A stretch of 64,000 nucleotides of DNA. Source: DATGJX01 sp963830545 (lineage in GTDB: Bacteria; Vulcanimicrobiota; Vulcanimicrobiia; Vulcanimicrobiales; Vulcanimicrobiaceae). Shown here in pieces: positions 1 through 10,866 of this stretch. The stretch spans positions 1,116,001 to 1,180,000 of the forward strand of contig CAWHMK010000001.1 in the NCBI GenBank assembly GCA_963830545.1, written 5' to 3'. The stretch's first letter is position 1, and each line of letters starts with the position of its first letter. A program made the position numbers and the translations under genes. The notes under the pieces are model-generated. The model was not told the DNA's origin. It made no database searches and saw only the letters and a program-made list of their open reading frames with translations.

Positions 1-648
1 CAGCAGCGCCGTGCCCGGCGTCAACGCGCGTTCGTAATCCTTGAGGTAGACTTTATTCGTTGCGCCGACTTCGACGAGCCGGGCACCGCTGCGTTCCAGG
101 ACGTCGGGAAGCCGGAATCCGCCGCCGATTTCGATCAATTGATTGCGGGAAACAACCACTTCGCGCGACTTTGCGAACGTATCCAGTATCAGCAACACCG
201 CCGCGGCGCAGTTGTTGACGACGAGCGCGTCTTCCGCGCCGGTCAGCGACTGCAGCAGCGAGGTTGCGCGCGCGTAACGCGAACCCCGGTGCCCTTGCAC
301 CAGATCGTACTCGAGGTTCGAATACCCGGCGCCGGTAATCGATATCGCTTCGAGCGCTGACGTCGCGAGCGGAGCACGGCCCAGATTGGTATGCAGCAAA
401 ATGCCGGTCCCGTTGATGACCGGCACCAGCATGTCGAAAGAACTCTCTTCGAGCCGCTCCAGCACCTGCGCGCACAGCATGCCGAACTCGAATTGGAGAG
501 CGACCGCCCGCGCCCGCTCCAGCGTGCCGGCTATGCTGCGTTTCACGTGGTCCTTGCCGAGCAGCGCTTCATAGGCGGCGATACGAGGCTCGGATAAAAA
601 ACGATGCACGGGAGGTATCCCGCGCAGCGTTTCGCGACCGTGCGTCAC
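1..648 (-). CDS. selA: L-seryl-tRNA(Sec) selenium transferase, C-terminus cut off by the window edge
   Basis: SelA is a PLP enzyme that converts seryl-tRNA(Sec) to selenocysteinyl-tRNA(Sec). The 216 visible codons show the family's N-terminal half: the INGTGILLHTNLGRAPL block, a VVNNCAAAV segment and GGGFRLPDVLERSG followed by EVGATNKV. The lysine that binds PLP lies beyond the window. I chose the GTG at 648, seven bases after the trxA stop; it gives an N-terminus with the LRGIPPVHRFL segment that aligns with other SelA proteins. It is last of the visible genes in a minus-strand run after gyrA and trxA. The gene implies selenoprotein synthesis, but no tRNA(Sec), selB or selD lies in this window and no selenoprotein was recognised. 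Confidence 0.93.
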   Translation of the reverse strand, partial: MTHGRETLRGIPPVHRFLSEPRIAAYEALLGKDHVKRSIAGTLERARAVALQFEFGMLCAQVLERLEESSFDMLVPVINGTGILLHTNLGRAPLATSALEAISITGAGYSNLEYDLVQGHRGSRYARATSLLQSLTGAEDALVVNNCAAAVLLILDTFAKSREVVVSRNQLIEIGGGFRLPDVLERSGARLVEVGATNKVYLKDYERALTPGTALL

Positions 649-654
649 GACGAC

Positions 655-981
655 TTAATTTACATGCTTGCTGAGCATCGAGGTTATCGTCTGTTCCGAG
701 ACGTAGCCGACGATGCGATCGACGGGCTTTCCGCCCTTGAACAAAATCAGGCAGGGAATGCCCGAAACCTGATACTCGCCGGCGAGGCTGGGATTGTCGT
801 CGGTGTTGAGTTTCACGAACTTCGCGCGCCCGGCATGCGTACCCGCGACCTTCTCGACGACCGGCGCGAGCATCTTGCACGGGCCGCACCAAGGCGCCCA
901 GAAATCGACGAGCACGGGCTGGGGCGCGCCCAGCACCTCTTGCTGAAAATTCGATTGCGAAACGTCGGCTAATGCGCTCAT
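655..981 (-). CDS. trxA: thioredoxin
   Basis: A 108-residue cytoplasmic thioredoxin, the usual length for the family. The redox motif WCGPC is at residues 31-35 after the conserved DFWAP, and the cis-proline loop VSGIPC and the GG before the last helix are present. It reduces protein disulfides using thioredoxin reductase, which is not in the window. A good ribosome site (AAGGAGAG) lies about 12 bases before the ATG. It follows gyrA by 45 bases and precedes selA by 7, so the three are probably co-transcribed. Confidence 0.97.
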   Translation of the reverse strand: MSALADVSQSNFQQEVLGAPQPVLVDFWAPWCGPCKMLAPVVEKVAGTHAGRAKFVKLNTDDNPSLAGEYQVSGIPCLILFKGGKPVDRIVGYVSEQTITSMLSKHVN

Positions 982-1026
982 GTGGTTGGTTACTCTCCTT
1001 GCTTCTTGTAAACCGAACGTTCAAGA

Positions 1027-3531
<2,505 letters not shown>

Positions 3532-3536
3532 GTGAC

Positions 3537-3800
3537 CTACTGTTCGTTTACGTCAAAATCCACGAGTCCGCCGACCGCTTCCGGCGGCACGTCGAATTCG
3601 CGGGTGGCGAATATCGGGTCCCGTTCCGGCAGCGGCTCGTCCTCGATTTCGGGTTCGGGCACGGCGTCATCCACGCGCGCTTGCGGACGCAAACGCATCA
3701 CCCCGGCCTTCAATCGATCGTGGGCGGCCGCCACTGCGGCACGCAGTTGTTCGAGATACGCTTCGGCTTTCGCGCTTATCTCGGCGCGGTGGTCAGTCAT
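3537..3800 (-). CDS. small hypothetical protein upstream of gyrA
   Basis: An 87-residue ORF ending five bases before the gyrA start on the same strand, preceded by a weak ribosome site (AAGG). The first 45 residues look helical with many Ala, Glu and Arg; the rest is acidic and proline-rich (EPEIEDEPLPERDP). No membrane segment or signal is visible. I do not recognise the family. The tight coupling to gyrA and absence of a better reading of this stretch support it as a real gene of unknown function. Confidence 0.55.
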   Translation of the reverse strand: MTDHRAEISAKAEAYLEQLRAAVAAAHDRLKAGVMRLRPQARVDDAVPEPEIEDEPLPERDPIFATREFDVPPEAVGGLVDFDVNEQ

Positions 3801-3878
3801 CCCTTGAGGAGAGACGACACCGGCACAAGAACATCGGCGGCCTACGCACCTTCACGGAGGCTCGTCTTCGCCAAACCG

Positions 3879-4310
3879 ATGGATCGAACATTTCACAGCG
3901 AGCAAGACTTTACCGGCTTTGCCGCCGAGTTTGCCAAAGGGCTGCAAGCGGGAGACGTCGTCGGTCTCTCAGGACCGCTGGGCGCCGGAAAAACCACGTT
4001 CGTAAAAGCCGTCGTGCGCGAGCGCCTGCGCCGCGATCCGGTCAGCAGCCCCACGTTCACCTTTTGGCACCGGTACGAGGGAACGCCGCCGATCGACCAT
4101 CTCGATCTCTACCGGCTGGACGATCCTTCGGAAATCACCGAACTGGGGCTGGAGGATGCTTTCGACGGCGGCTCTATCGTTCTGGTGGAATGGTGGCGCA
4201 ATGCGCCGGCACTGCTTCCGCCCGTGCGGTTCGAGGTTCACATCGAAGGCAAGGGTGAGGGACCGCGACGCGTTAGCGTCCGCCGGCCCACGGAGCAAAC
4301 GCGCGCATGA
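3879..4310 (+). CDS. tsaE: tRNA threonylcarbamoyladenosine ATPase subunit TsaE
   Basis: TsaE is the small ATPase that works with TsaB and TsaD to make t6A37 on ANN-decoding tRNAs. The 143-residue protein has a Walker A loop (GPLGAGKTT, residues 32-41), the SSPTFT switch segment, the HLDLYRL motif and VEWW near the end, all family hallmarks. The frame stays open upstream, but the ATG at 3879 gives the usual length and N-terminus. It overlaps tsaB by four bases (ATGA). Confidence 0.94.
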   Translation: MDRTFHSEQDFTGFAAEFAKGLQAGDVVGLSGPLGAGKTTFVKAVVRERLRRDPVSSPTFTFWHRYEGTPPIDHLDLYRLDDPSEITELGLEDAFDGGSIVLVEWWRNAPALLPPVRFEVHIEGKGEGPRRVSVRRPTEQTRA

Positions 4311-4960
4311 ACGTGCTCGCGATCGACGCGGCTCTCGGAGCCTTTTCCGTCGCCGTCACTTCCGATGACGAAACGCTTTCGGCGCAGGAAGTCGCCGGCG
4401 CCGTCGCGCTCGAACAGGGGCTTTCCGCCGTGGCGGAAGCGCTGCGCAAATCCGGCAGGAATCCCTCGCAGATCGACCGCCTCGCCGTCGGCATAGGTCC
4501 GGGCAGTTTCACGGGCGTTCGCGTCGCGATCAGCTACGCCAAGTCGCTGGCGCTGGGCTGGGGCAAGCCGCTTGCGGGCGTGAATTCATTCGACGCCATC
4601 GAGGCCGGCGTCGCTCTCGGCGCCCATCCGGTGCTCGCGGTCGTGCGCGGCCGTAAAGGCGTCGTCTCAGTTCGGTATCGCGGCGGGGAACGGGTGATGC
4701 GGGCCTCGGGTTACGTGAACGAGATCCTGAACGAGCTCGATGCGCTTCGCGGCCAAGTAAACGTTATCGGCGACTCGGAGGACGTGCTTGCCGGCCTTGC
4801 CGAACGCGGCTGGAGCGTGCAGAAAATCGACCGCGCCATTGGTCCAACCGCGCTCGCCGTCGCCGTCGTCGCGAGCGCGCGCGAAGCGGCGCGCAGCTCC
4901 CACGAAGTGCGCGCGGATTACGGTGAATTGCCGGCCGCGAAAGTGCCGAAGCGCTCGTGA
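4307..4960 (+). CDS. tsaB: tRNA threonylcarbamoyladenosine scaffold subunit TsaB
   Basis: A 217-residue ASKHA-fold partner of TsaD in the t6A37 complex. The start MNVLAIDAALG and the block GIGPGSFTGVRVA are typical TsaB signatures. The C-terminal half is more variable, as usual. It overlaps tsaE and rimI by four bases each, so the three are translationally coupled in the common tsaE-tsaB-rimI order. tsaD is not in the window. Confidence 0.94.
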   Translation: MNVLAIDAALGAFSVAVTSDDETLSAQEVAGAVALEQGLSAVAEALRKSGRNPSQIDRLAVGIGPGSFTGVRVAISYAKSLALGWGKPLAGVNSFDAIEAGVALGAHPVLAVVRGRKGVVSVRYRGGERVMRASGYVNEILNELDALRGQVNVIGDSEDVLAGLAERGWSVQKIDRAIGPTALAVAVVASAREAARSSHEVRADYGELPAAKVPKRS

Positions 4961-5493
4961 AGCTCGAACCCCGTCCCGATCTCGGAAATCACGCACGGCT
5001 CGTTATCGAGGCCATGACGGATGCGGACGTGAAAGACGTGCTGCGAATCGAACAGCAGTCGTTCTCGACGCAATGGCCCAGCAACGCGTTCTACCAAGAG
5101 CTGCACGACAACAAACTCGCGCATTACTTCGTCGGCCGCATCGAAAAGCGGCTCGTCGCCTACGGCGGCATTTGGGTTATTCTGGAAGATTCGCACATCA
5201 CCACGATTGCGGTGCATCCGGGATGCCGCGGTCGCAAGTACGGCGAGATCATGCTCTTGCGTTTGCTCGACGAGGCGATTTCGCGCGGAGCGTCGTGGAT
5301 GACGCTGGAAGTGCGCGAAAGCAACACGATCGCGCAAGCGCTCTACCGCAAATACGGCTTCACCACGGTCTCCACACGCAAAGGCTATTACAGCGACAAC
5401 AACGAGAACGCGCTGGTGATGTGGGCCGGAAATTTGAAGAGCGATCTCTACCGGAACCGCTTGCAAACGCTGCGCTCCACCCTGCTCGGATGA
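4957..5493 (+). CDS. rimI: ribosomal protein alanine N-acetyltransferase (GNAT)
   Basis: A 178-residue GNAT acetyltransferase. The acetyl-CoA loop reads GCRGRKYG, preceded by the ITTIAVHP strand, with LEVRESN and ALYRKYGF near the end as in RimI. RimI acetylates the N-terminus of ribosomal protein S18 and often sits beside tsaB. Translation starts at a GTG at 4957 that overlaps the tsaB stop (GTGA). The stop overlaps the ATG of the next gene. Confidence 0.9.
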   Translation: MKLEPRPDLGNHARLVIEAMTDADVKDVLRIEQQSFSTQWPSNAFYQELHDNKLAHYFVGRIEKRLVAYGGIWVILEDSHITTIAVHPGCRGRKYGEIMLLRLLDEAISRGASWMTLEVRESNTIAQALYRKYGFTTVSTRKGYYSDNNENALVMWAGNLKSDLYRNRLQTLRSTLLG

Positions 5494-6119
5494 CCTTCGC
5501 GCAACTGGCAAAAGGCGTGCGGGAACACGTGGGACAAGATCATCGCTACGCTCATTGCGTGCGCGTCGCGCGCATGTCCGAAAATCTCGCGCGGCGGCAC
5601 GGCGCAGATCCGCGAAAAGCGCGCATGGCCGGAATGCTGCACGATTTGGCGCGGCTGTATCCCGCCGATCGATTGCTGCGCGAGAGCGGCGAACGCGGGC
5701 TTTGCATCGATGCGTACGCGCGCGAGCACCCCGTCGTGCTGCACGCTCCGCTCTCGGCGTCGATCGCGCGTGAATCGTTCGGCGTTCAGGACGGCGAGGT
5801 GCTCTCGGCGATTGCCAAGCACACGCTCGGCGCCGGAGACATGTCGGTGCTCGACTGCGTTCTCTATTTGGCGGACGGCCTCGAGCCCGGGCGCGATTAT
5901 TCAGAGCGAGCAGAACTCGCCGCATTGGCGCAGCGCGACTTGGACGAAGCCATGCGTGCAACGATTGCGTCCTCACTGCGGTATCTTACACAGAGGCACT
6001 TGCCCATCGCGCCGCAAACCGCGGCCGCGATGCGCACCTTCGGCCTGCGGGCCGGCACACGGGAGGCTGGAACTGGCGCACTTCGACAAGTTCACGATGA
6101 CGACGCCCGGCATCACTGA
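5490..6119 (+). CDS. yqeK: HD-domain hydrolase, YqeK-like (symmetrical Ap4A hydrolase)
   Basis: A 209-residue HD-superfamily phosphohydrolase. The metal motif includes His22 (RYAHC) and His51-Asp52 (GMLHDLAR), then HPVVLHAPLSA and AIAKHTLG, as in YqeK proteins that split diadenosine tetraphosphate to two ADP. The ATG at 5490 overlaps the rimI stop (ATGA). The gene runs into rsfS by 23 bases. A yqeK-rsfS pair is a widely conserved order, which supports the assignment. The last 20 residues are poorly conserved. Confidence 0.88.
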   Translation: MTFAQLAKGVREHVGQDHRYAHCVRVARMSENLARRHGADPRKARMAGMLHDLARLYPADRLLRESGERGLCIDAYAREHPVVLHAPLSASIARESFGVQDGEVLSAIAKHTLGAGDMSVLDCVLYLADGLEPGRDYSERAELAALAQRDLDEAMRATIASSLRYLTQRHLPIAPQTAAAMRTFGLRAGTREAGTGALRQVHDDDARHH

Positions 6120-6447
6120 GATCGTGCGCGCCGCGGCGCTCGACAAGAAAGCGGAAGACGTAACGGAGATCGACGTCGCCGGCCGGACGATCATCGCCGA
6201 CACCTTCGTCGTCATCACCGGGCGCTCGAAAATCCAGACTCGTTCGATCGCCGACAGCATCACCGAAAAAATCAAGGAAAACGGCTTGACCGTCTCGCGT
6301 GTCGAGGGCTATGCCGACGGAAATTGGATCTTGATCGATCTGGGCAACACCGTCGTTCACGTGTTCACGCCGGAGCAGCGCGCCTTCTACAACTTGGAGC
6401 GCTTGTGGGGCGTACTCGCCAAGGAGCAGCAAGCGCAAACGTCATGA
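6097..6447 (+). CDS. rsfS: ribosomal silencing factor RsfS
   Basis: A 116-residue Iojap-family protein that binds ribosomal protein L14 and blocks subunit joining when nutrients are low. The family blocks are visible: ADTFVVITGRSKIQTRSIAD, VEGYADGNWILIDLG and VVHVFTPEQRAFYNLERLWG. The ATG at 6097 gives the usual length and lies inside the end of yqeK. Its stop overlaps the start of the next small ORF (ATGA), so translation of the row is coupled. Confidence 0.95.
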   Translation: MTTPGITEIVRAAALDKKAEDVTEIDVAGRTIIADTFVVITGRSKIQTRSIADSITEKIKENGLTVSRVEGYADGNWILIDLGNTVVHVFTPEQRAFYNLERLWGVLAKEQQAQTS

Positions 6448-6593
6448 GCCGGCGCACCAAACCCGTGACGCACACCTCCCGTTCCGCGCGGCGGCGCAAG
6501 CAGACACTGCTGCGCGCCGGCGTCTGGATTTTCTTGGTGATCTTTGCTTTCAGCGTCGTCGGCGCACTTTTCGCCGTGGGTACCATCCGGTAA
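6444..6593 (+). CDS. small single-pass membrane protein
   Basis: A 49-residue ORF overlapping the rsfS stop by four bases. The first 23 residues are strongly basic (SARRRKQ) and are followed by one hydrophobic segment (about residues 28-46, VWIFLVIFAFSVVGALFAV). This is consistent with an N-in membrane peptide. No family is recognised. The overlap upstream and the five-base gap to the next gene suggest it is expressed with the operon. Confidence 0.6.
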   Translation: MSRRTKPVTHTSRSARRRKQTLLRAGVWIFLVIFAFSVVGALFAVGTIR

Positions 6594-6598
6594 GGACT

Positions 6599-7543
6599 AT
6601 GAAACGCATCATTCCGTTCGCGGCCGCAGCAGCAGTGGTTCTTGCGAGCGCTTTGCCCGTCTTTGCAGCGCAATTCGTACAAGATAACGCCGGACTGTTC
6701 AGCGCGGGAACCGCAGCGCAACTCGACTCGCGCATCTCCAGCTTCAACCGGCAGACCGGAAAGGAAATCGTCGTCCTCACGGTGCCTTCGGCGCCGAACG
6801 GCGACGCGCGTAGCGCTGCGGAAAATATTTTTGCGAAGCAGTCCATCAACGGCGTGCTGATCTTCGTCGACAAGGCAGACAAGCAAACCCGCGTCATTCC
6901 GGACGCCGCCGCCGTTCAAGCAGGCTGGTGGAGTTCGCAAACCTCGCAATCGATCGTCGCGGCAATGAATTCGCAATTCCGCGCCGGTAATTTCGATGCA
7001 GGCATTACCGGTGCGGTAAACGCCGTCTTCGACGTATACCGCTCGCATGTGAACGCGCTGCATGCCACGCGTTCCGCAACGCCGGTTTATACGCAACAAA
7101 CCTCGACGGGCGGAGTACATATCAACGTGTTTTGGTGGATCATCATCGGCCTCTTCGTCTTCTTCATCATCCGTTCGCTGCTGCGGGCGCGCGGCGGGTA
7201 TGGCGGCTACGGCGCGCCGGGCGCCGGACCAGGGCCCGGCTATGGACCCGGATACGGCCCGGGTTACGGCGGATACGGCTATGGCGGCGGCTGGGGCGGT
7301 GGGTTCTGGAGCGGCATGCTCGGCGGCCTCGGCGGCGCGTTCCTCGGTAACGAGCTGTTCGGCCATCAGAATTTCGGCGGCATGCAAGGCGGAATGGATC
7401 CCGGAGCTCAGAACGTGCCGGATGCCGGCGGGTGGCAAAGCGATCCCGGTCAAGCCGATATGGGCGGAAGCGCCGGCGGCGACTGGGGCGGCGGCGACAT
7501 GGGCGGCGGATTCGGCGGCGGCGACGCCGGCGGAGGCTGGTAG
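6599..7543 (+). CDS. TPM-domain exported membrane protein (YgcG-like)
   Basis: 314 residues: signal peptide (about 1-23, ending VFAAQ), a TPM domain (about 25-150) with the DNAGLFS start, the KEIVVLTVPS strand and INGVLIFVDKADKQTRV, one membrane helix (about 178-196) and a long Gly-rich tail. TPM domains occur in periplasm-facing proteins linked to photosystem repair or acid-phosphatase activity in other lineages; the role here is unknown. The Gly-rich tail is usual for YgcG-type members. The ATG follows a GGACT-type weak ribosome site. Confidence 0.85.
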   Translation: MKRIIPFAAAAAVVLASALPVFAAQFVQDNAGLFSAGTAAQLDSRISSFNRQTGKEIVVLTVPSAPNGDARSAAENIFAKQSINGVLIFVDKADKQTRVIPDAAAVQAGWWSSQTSQSIVAAMNSQFRAGNFDAGITGAVNAVFDVYRSHVNALHATRSATPVYTQQTSTGGVHINVFWWIIIGLFVFFIIRSLLRARGGYGGYGAPGAGPGPGYGPGYGPGYGGYGYGGGWGGGFWSGMLGGLGGAFLGNELFGHQNFGGMQGGMDPGAQNVPDAGGWQSDPGQADMGGSAGGDWGGGDMGGGFGGGDAGGGW

Positions 7544-7613
7544 CCGTAAGCACCCCGCGAGGCCACGAATTCGGCATCGAGGGCGTCACTTGCACGGCCG
7601 GGAAACGGCGCTC

Positions 7614-10598
7614 ATGCGACGCTCTCTCGCTTTATTGACCGCACTTGCGATCCAGCTGCCCGCAGTTTTCATCGCCGCTCCGGCGCAAGCCGCAGTTGAC
7701 GCCAATGTGTTCGGCGGATTGCACTGGCGCAACATCGGTCCGCTGCGCGGCGGGCGCGCGATTACCGTAACGGGCGTACCCGGACAGCCGGACAAATTTT
7801 ATTTCGGAGCCGTCGGCGGCGGCGTTTGGATGACGGACAACGCCGGGCGCACGTGGACGCCGATCTTCGATCGCGAACCGGTTGCGTCAATCGGCGCCGT
7901 GGCCGTTGCGCCGAGCGATCCGAACGTGATCTACGTCGGGAGCGGCGAAGCCGACATGCGTTCGGACATTCAGCACGGCGACGGCGTGTACAAATCGACC
8001 GACGCAGGCAAGACGTGGGTGCACGCCGGTTTGGACGACACGCGCCAAATCGGGCGCATCGTCGTGGATCCAAAAGATGCGAACGTCGTCTACGTCGCGG
8101 CACTCGGGCATCAATACGCGCCGAACGCGCAGCGCGGCGTTTTCAAATCGACCGACGGCGGCCAGACGTGGCGCAAGGTGCTCTACAAAAACGAAAACAC
8201 CGGCGCGATCGATCTGGCGGTCGACCCGGCGAATCCCAGCATACTCTTTGCGTCGCTTTGGCAAACGCGGCGCCCGCCGTGGAACGTGTATCCGCCGAGC
8301 AACGGACCCGGCAGCGGACTGTACAAAAGCTCCGATGGCGGTAACACGTGGACGCAGATCGCCGGTCACGGCTTTCCGGGCGGCACGCTCGGACACATCG
8401 GCATTTCGATTTCGCCAGCGAATTCCAACCGCATTTACACGATCGTCGACACGAACCAAGAAAGAACCGGCGGCATCTATCGCTCGGATGACGGCGGCGT
8501 TACCTGGATCCATACGGACGGCGAAGGCCGCATTTGGAAACGCGGCTGGTATTTCGGTCAAATCACCGCGGATCCGAAGAACGCGGATGAAGTGTACGTC
8601 ATGAATACGTCGACGTACCGTTCGACCGACGGCGGCAAATCATTTACCGCAATCAAAGGCGCTCCCGGGGGGGACGACTATCACGCGCTCTGGATAAACC
8701 CGGACGATCCGAACCGCATGGTGCTGGGCGGCGATCAAGGCGTCGTGGTTTCGCTGGACGGCGCGAAAACCTGGAGTTCCTGGTACAACCAGTCCACTGC
8801 GCAAGTCTATCACGTCGTCACGGACAACCGGTTCCCGTATTGGGTGTATGCGGCGCAGCAAGACTCAGGCGCCGTCGCCGTTCCGAGCCGCAGCATCCAT
8901 GCAGGCATTTCCGCATTCGATTGGCGGCCGATCGATGCAGGCGGCGAGAGCGGCACGATTGCTGCCGATCCGCTTCATCCGGCGCACGTGTACGGGAATG
9001 CACCGGTGACGAATGAGAATATCGACACGAACTGGGAACTGGCGATCGATCCGTCCTTAAAATACCCGAATACCGTGTGGCGCAACACGTGGACGCTTCC
9101 GATCGCCGTCTCGCCCCAGAATGCGCGTGTCCTCTATGCAAGTCACCAGCGGATCTTCCGAAGCGCGGACGGCGGGCGCTCGTGGCAAATCGTGAGCCCG
9201 GACTTGACGCGGCCGCACGACACGGTGCCTGCCGCACTCGACCCGGCGACGATTTCGGACAGCACGGGGTTGCCGCGCCGCGGCGTCGTGTATTGGATTG
9301 CGCCCTCGCCCGTGCGCGCGCACGAAATCTGGGCGGGCACAGACGACGGATTCATCTGGATTACGCACGACGAAGGTGTGCATTGGGAGAACGTCACGCC
9401 TCTCGCGCTCACGGCGTGGAGCAAAGTCGGCATCATCGATGCGTCGCATTTCGATGCGCAAACGGCGTACGCAGCGATAGACCGCCACCGGCTGGACGAC
9501 AACCGCCCGTACATCTACAAGACGCACGACGGCGGCAAACACTGGACGCTCGTTACGAACGGCATTCCGGAGAATGAATCCGTCAACGTCGTGCGCGAGG
9601 ACCCGAAGCGCCGCGGTTTGTTATATGCGGGAACCGAGCGTCACGTGTACGTCTCGTTCGACGACGGCGCGCAGTGGCAGTCGCTGCAGCTCAATTTGCC
9701 GGTCGCGTCGATGCGCGACATCACCTTCAACGGGGACGACGTCATCCTCGGCACTCATGGACGAGGAATTTGGATTCTCGACGACGCCTCGCCACTGCGT
9801 CAAATCGATGCGCGTATCGCGGGCAGTGCGGCGTACCTCTTTGCGCCTGCAGTCGCCTACCGCACGCGGCCCGGATCGGATCAAGGCACGCCGTTACCGC
9901 CGGAAGAGGCGGCGCTTCCCAATCCGGCAAACGGCGCTGCTGTCGACTACTACGTCGGCGGCGCAACTACGCCGCTGACGATTCAAATCGCGGATGCGTC
10001 CGGGCGCACCGTGCGGCAGTGGTCCTCGAACGATAGACCGGAAATCGTCAATCCGAAATCCCTCGACATTCCGATGTACTGGGTGCATCCGCAACTGCCG
10101 CCTTCCGCGCAGCGCGGCGCGCACCGGTGGATGTGGGACTTCCAGTATGGCCACGGCGGTCCGCTCGCGCCGCCCGGACGATACACCGTTCGCCTGCGCG
10201 TGAACGGCCGGACGTATACACAGCCGCTAACGCTGCGACGCGATCCGTCGTCCCCCGCGACGGACGCCGATTTGCGCGCACAATTCGACCTTGCCGAGCG
10301 CATCGACGCACTTTCACAGTCGTTGAAGAGCGCACGCGCGCGCGCCGAATCGCTCGTGAAGACGCATCCGCAACTGCGGGCCGTAATCGGACAAGCGCCG
10401 CCCACTTCGCCTGACGACTCCGTCGGAAAACCGGCCCAAGACTTCAGCAGCTTGCGCTACGTCAGCGAAGCGTTACAGGCACTGGAGGCCGCCGTGGAAA
10501 GCGCGGACGCGCGGCCCACGGCAGACCAGTATGCAGCGTTTACCATCCTCGGTCGAAGTGCGTCAATTGCAATGCGCGCGGTCGCGAACGTGCACTAG
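7614..10598 (+). CDS. exported BNR/Asp-box beta-propeller protein (sortilin/VPS10-like)
   Basis: A 994-residue secreted protein with a signal peptide (residues 1-26, ending AQAA). It contains many Asp-box repeats of the form S-x-D-x-G-x-T-W: STDAGKTW, STDGGQTW, SSDGGNTW, SDDGGVTW, THDGGKHW. These fold as two beta-propellers, as in sortilin/VPS10 and xyloglucanase-like proteins. The last 250 residues carry a non-propeller region. Close homologs in bacteria are annotated as glycosyl hydrolases, but no catalytic residues can be assigned by eye. The stop overlaps, tail to tail, the stop of the VOC remnant on the other strand (shared CTAG). Confidence 0.85.
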   Translation: MRRSLALLTALAIQLPAVFIAAPAQAAVDANVFGGLHWRNIGPLRGGRAITVTGVPGQPDKFYFGAVGGGVWMTDNAGRTWTPIFDREPVASIGAVAVAPSDPNVIYVGSGEADMRSDIQHGDGVYKSTDAGKTWVHAGLDDTRQIGRIVVDPKDANVVYVAALGHQYAPNAQRGVFKSTDGGQTWRKVLYKNENTGAIDLAVDPANPSILFASLWQTRRPPWNVYPPSNGPGSGLYKSSDGGNTWTQIAGHGFPGGTLGHIGISISPANSNRIYTIVDTNQERTGGIYRSDDGGVTWIHTDGEGRIWKRGWYFGQITADPKNADEVYVMNTSTYRSTDGGKSFTAIKGAPGGDDYHALWINPDDPNRMVLGGDQGVVVSLDGAKTWSSWYNQSTAQVYHVVTDNRFPYWVYAAQQDSGAVAVPSRSIHAGISAFDWRPIDAGGESGTIAADPLHPAHVYGNAPVTNENIDTNWELAIDPSLKYPNTVWRNTWTLPIAVSPQNARVLYASHQRIFRSADGGRSWQIVSPDLTRPHDTVPAALDPATISDSTGLPRRGVVYWIAPSPVRAHEIWAGTDDGFIWITHDEGVHWENVTPLALTAWSKVGIIDASHFDAQTAYAAIDRHRLDDNRPYIYKTHDGGKHWTLVTNGIPENESVNVVREDPKRRGLLYAGTERHVYVSFDDGAQWQSLQLNLPVASMRDITFNGDDVILGTHGRGIWILDDASPLRQIDARIAGSAAYLFAPAVAYRTRPGSDQGTPLPPEEAALPNPANGAAVDYYVGGATTPLTIQIADASGRTVRQWSSNDRPEIVNPKSLDIPMYWVHPQLPPSAQRGAHRWMWDFQYGHGGPLAPPGRYTVRLRVNGRTYTQPLTLRRDPSSPATDADLRAQFDLAERIDALSQSLKSARARAESLVKTHPQLRAVIGQAPPTSPDDSVGKPAQDFSSLRYVSEALQALEAAVESADARPTADQYAAFTILGRSASIAMRAVANVH

Positions 10599-10866
10599 CC
10601 TCGGTTTTTACGCTGATGCAGCGTCACCACGTTGCCCTCGGTGTCGTTAATCATCGCAAGGAAACAATTCGGCGTCTCACGCTGCATGAGGACGGGAACG
10701 TCGAGGCCCTTCACGGCGGAAACCGCGGCATCGAGGTCGTCAACCACCGCCGCTCCACAGTCCGAACGTCGTCCCGTCGGGAAGTTCGTATTCTGCACCG
10801 CGGTCGTCGGGATACGTCAACGTGGGCTCGAGCCCGAGGACGTTCATCATACCCTCCCAATACGAA
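10595..10866 (-). pseudogene. truncated VOC/glyoxalase-fold protein remnant
   Basis: Two minus-strand pieces in different frames join into the C-terminal two thirds of a VOC protein: NVLGLEPTLTYPDDRGAEYELPD and FGLW, then VVDDLDAAVSAVKG, LMQRETPNCFLAMINDTEGN and VVTLHQRK. The first beta-alpha unit with its metal ligand is missing, because the frame runs directly into the end of the upstream peptide-binding protein. A short deletion or frameshift lies near 10750. Such proteins are dioxygenases or resistance proteins, but this copy is probably not functional. Confidence 0.65.
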
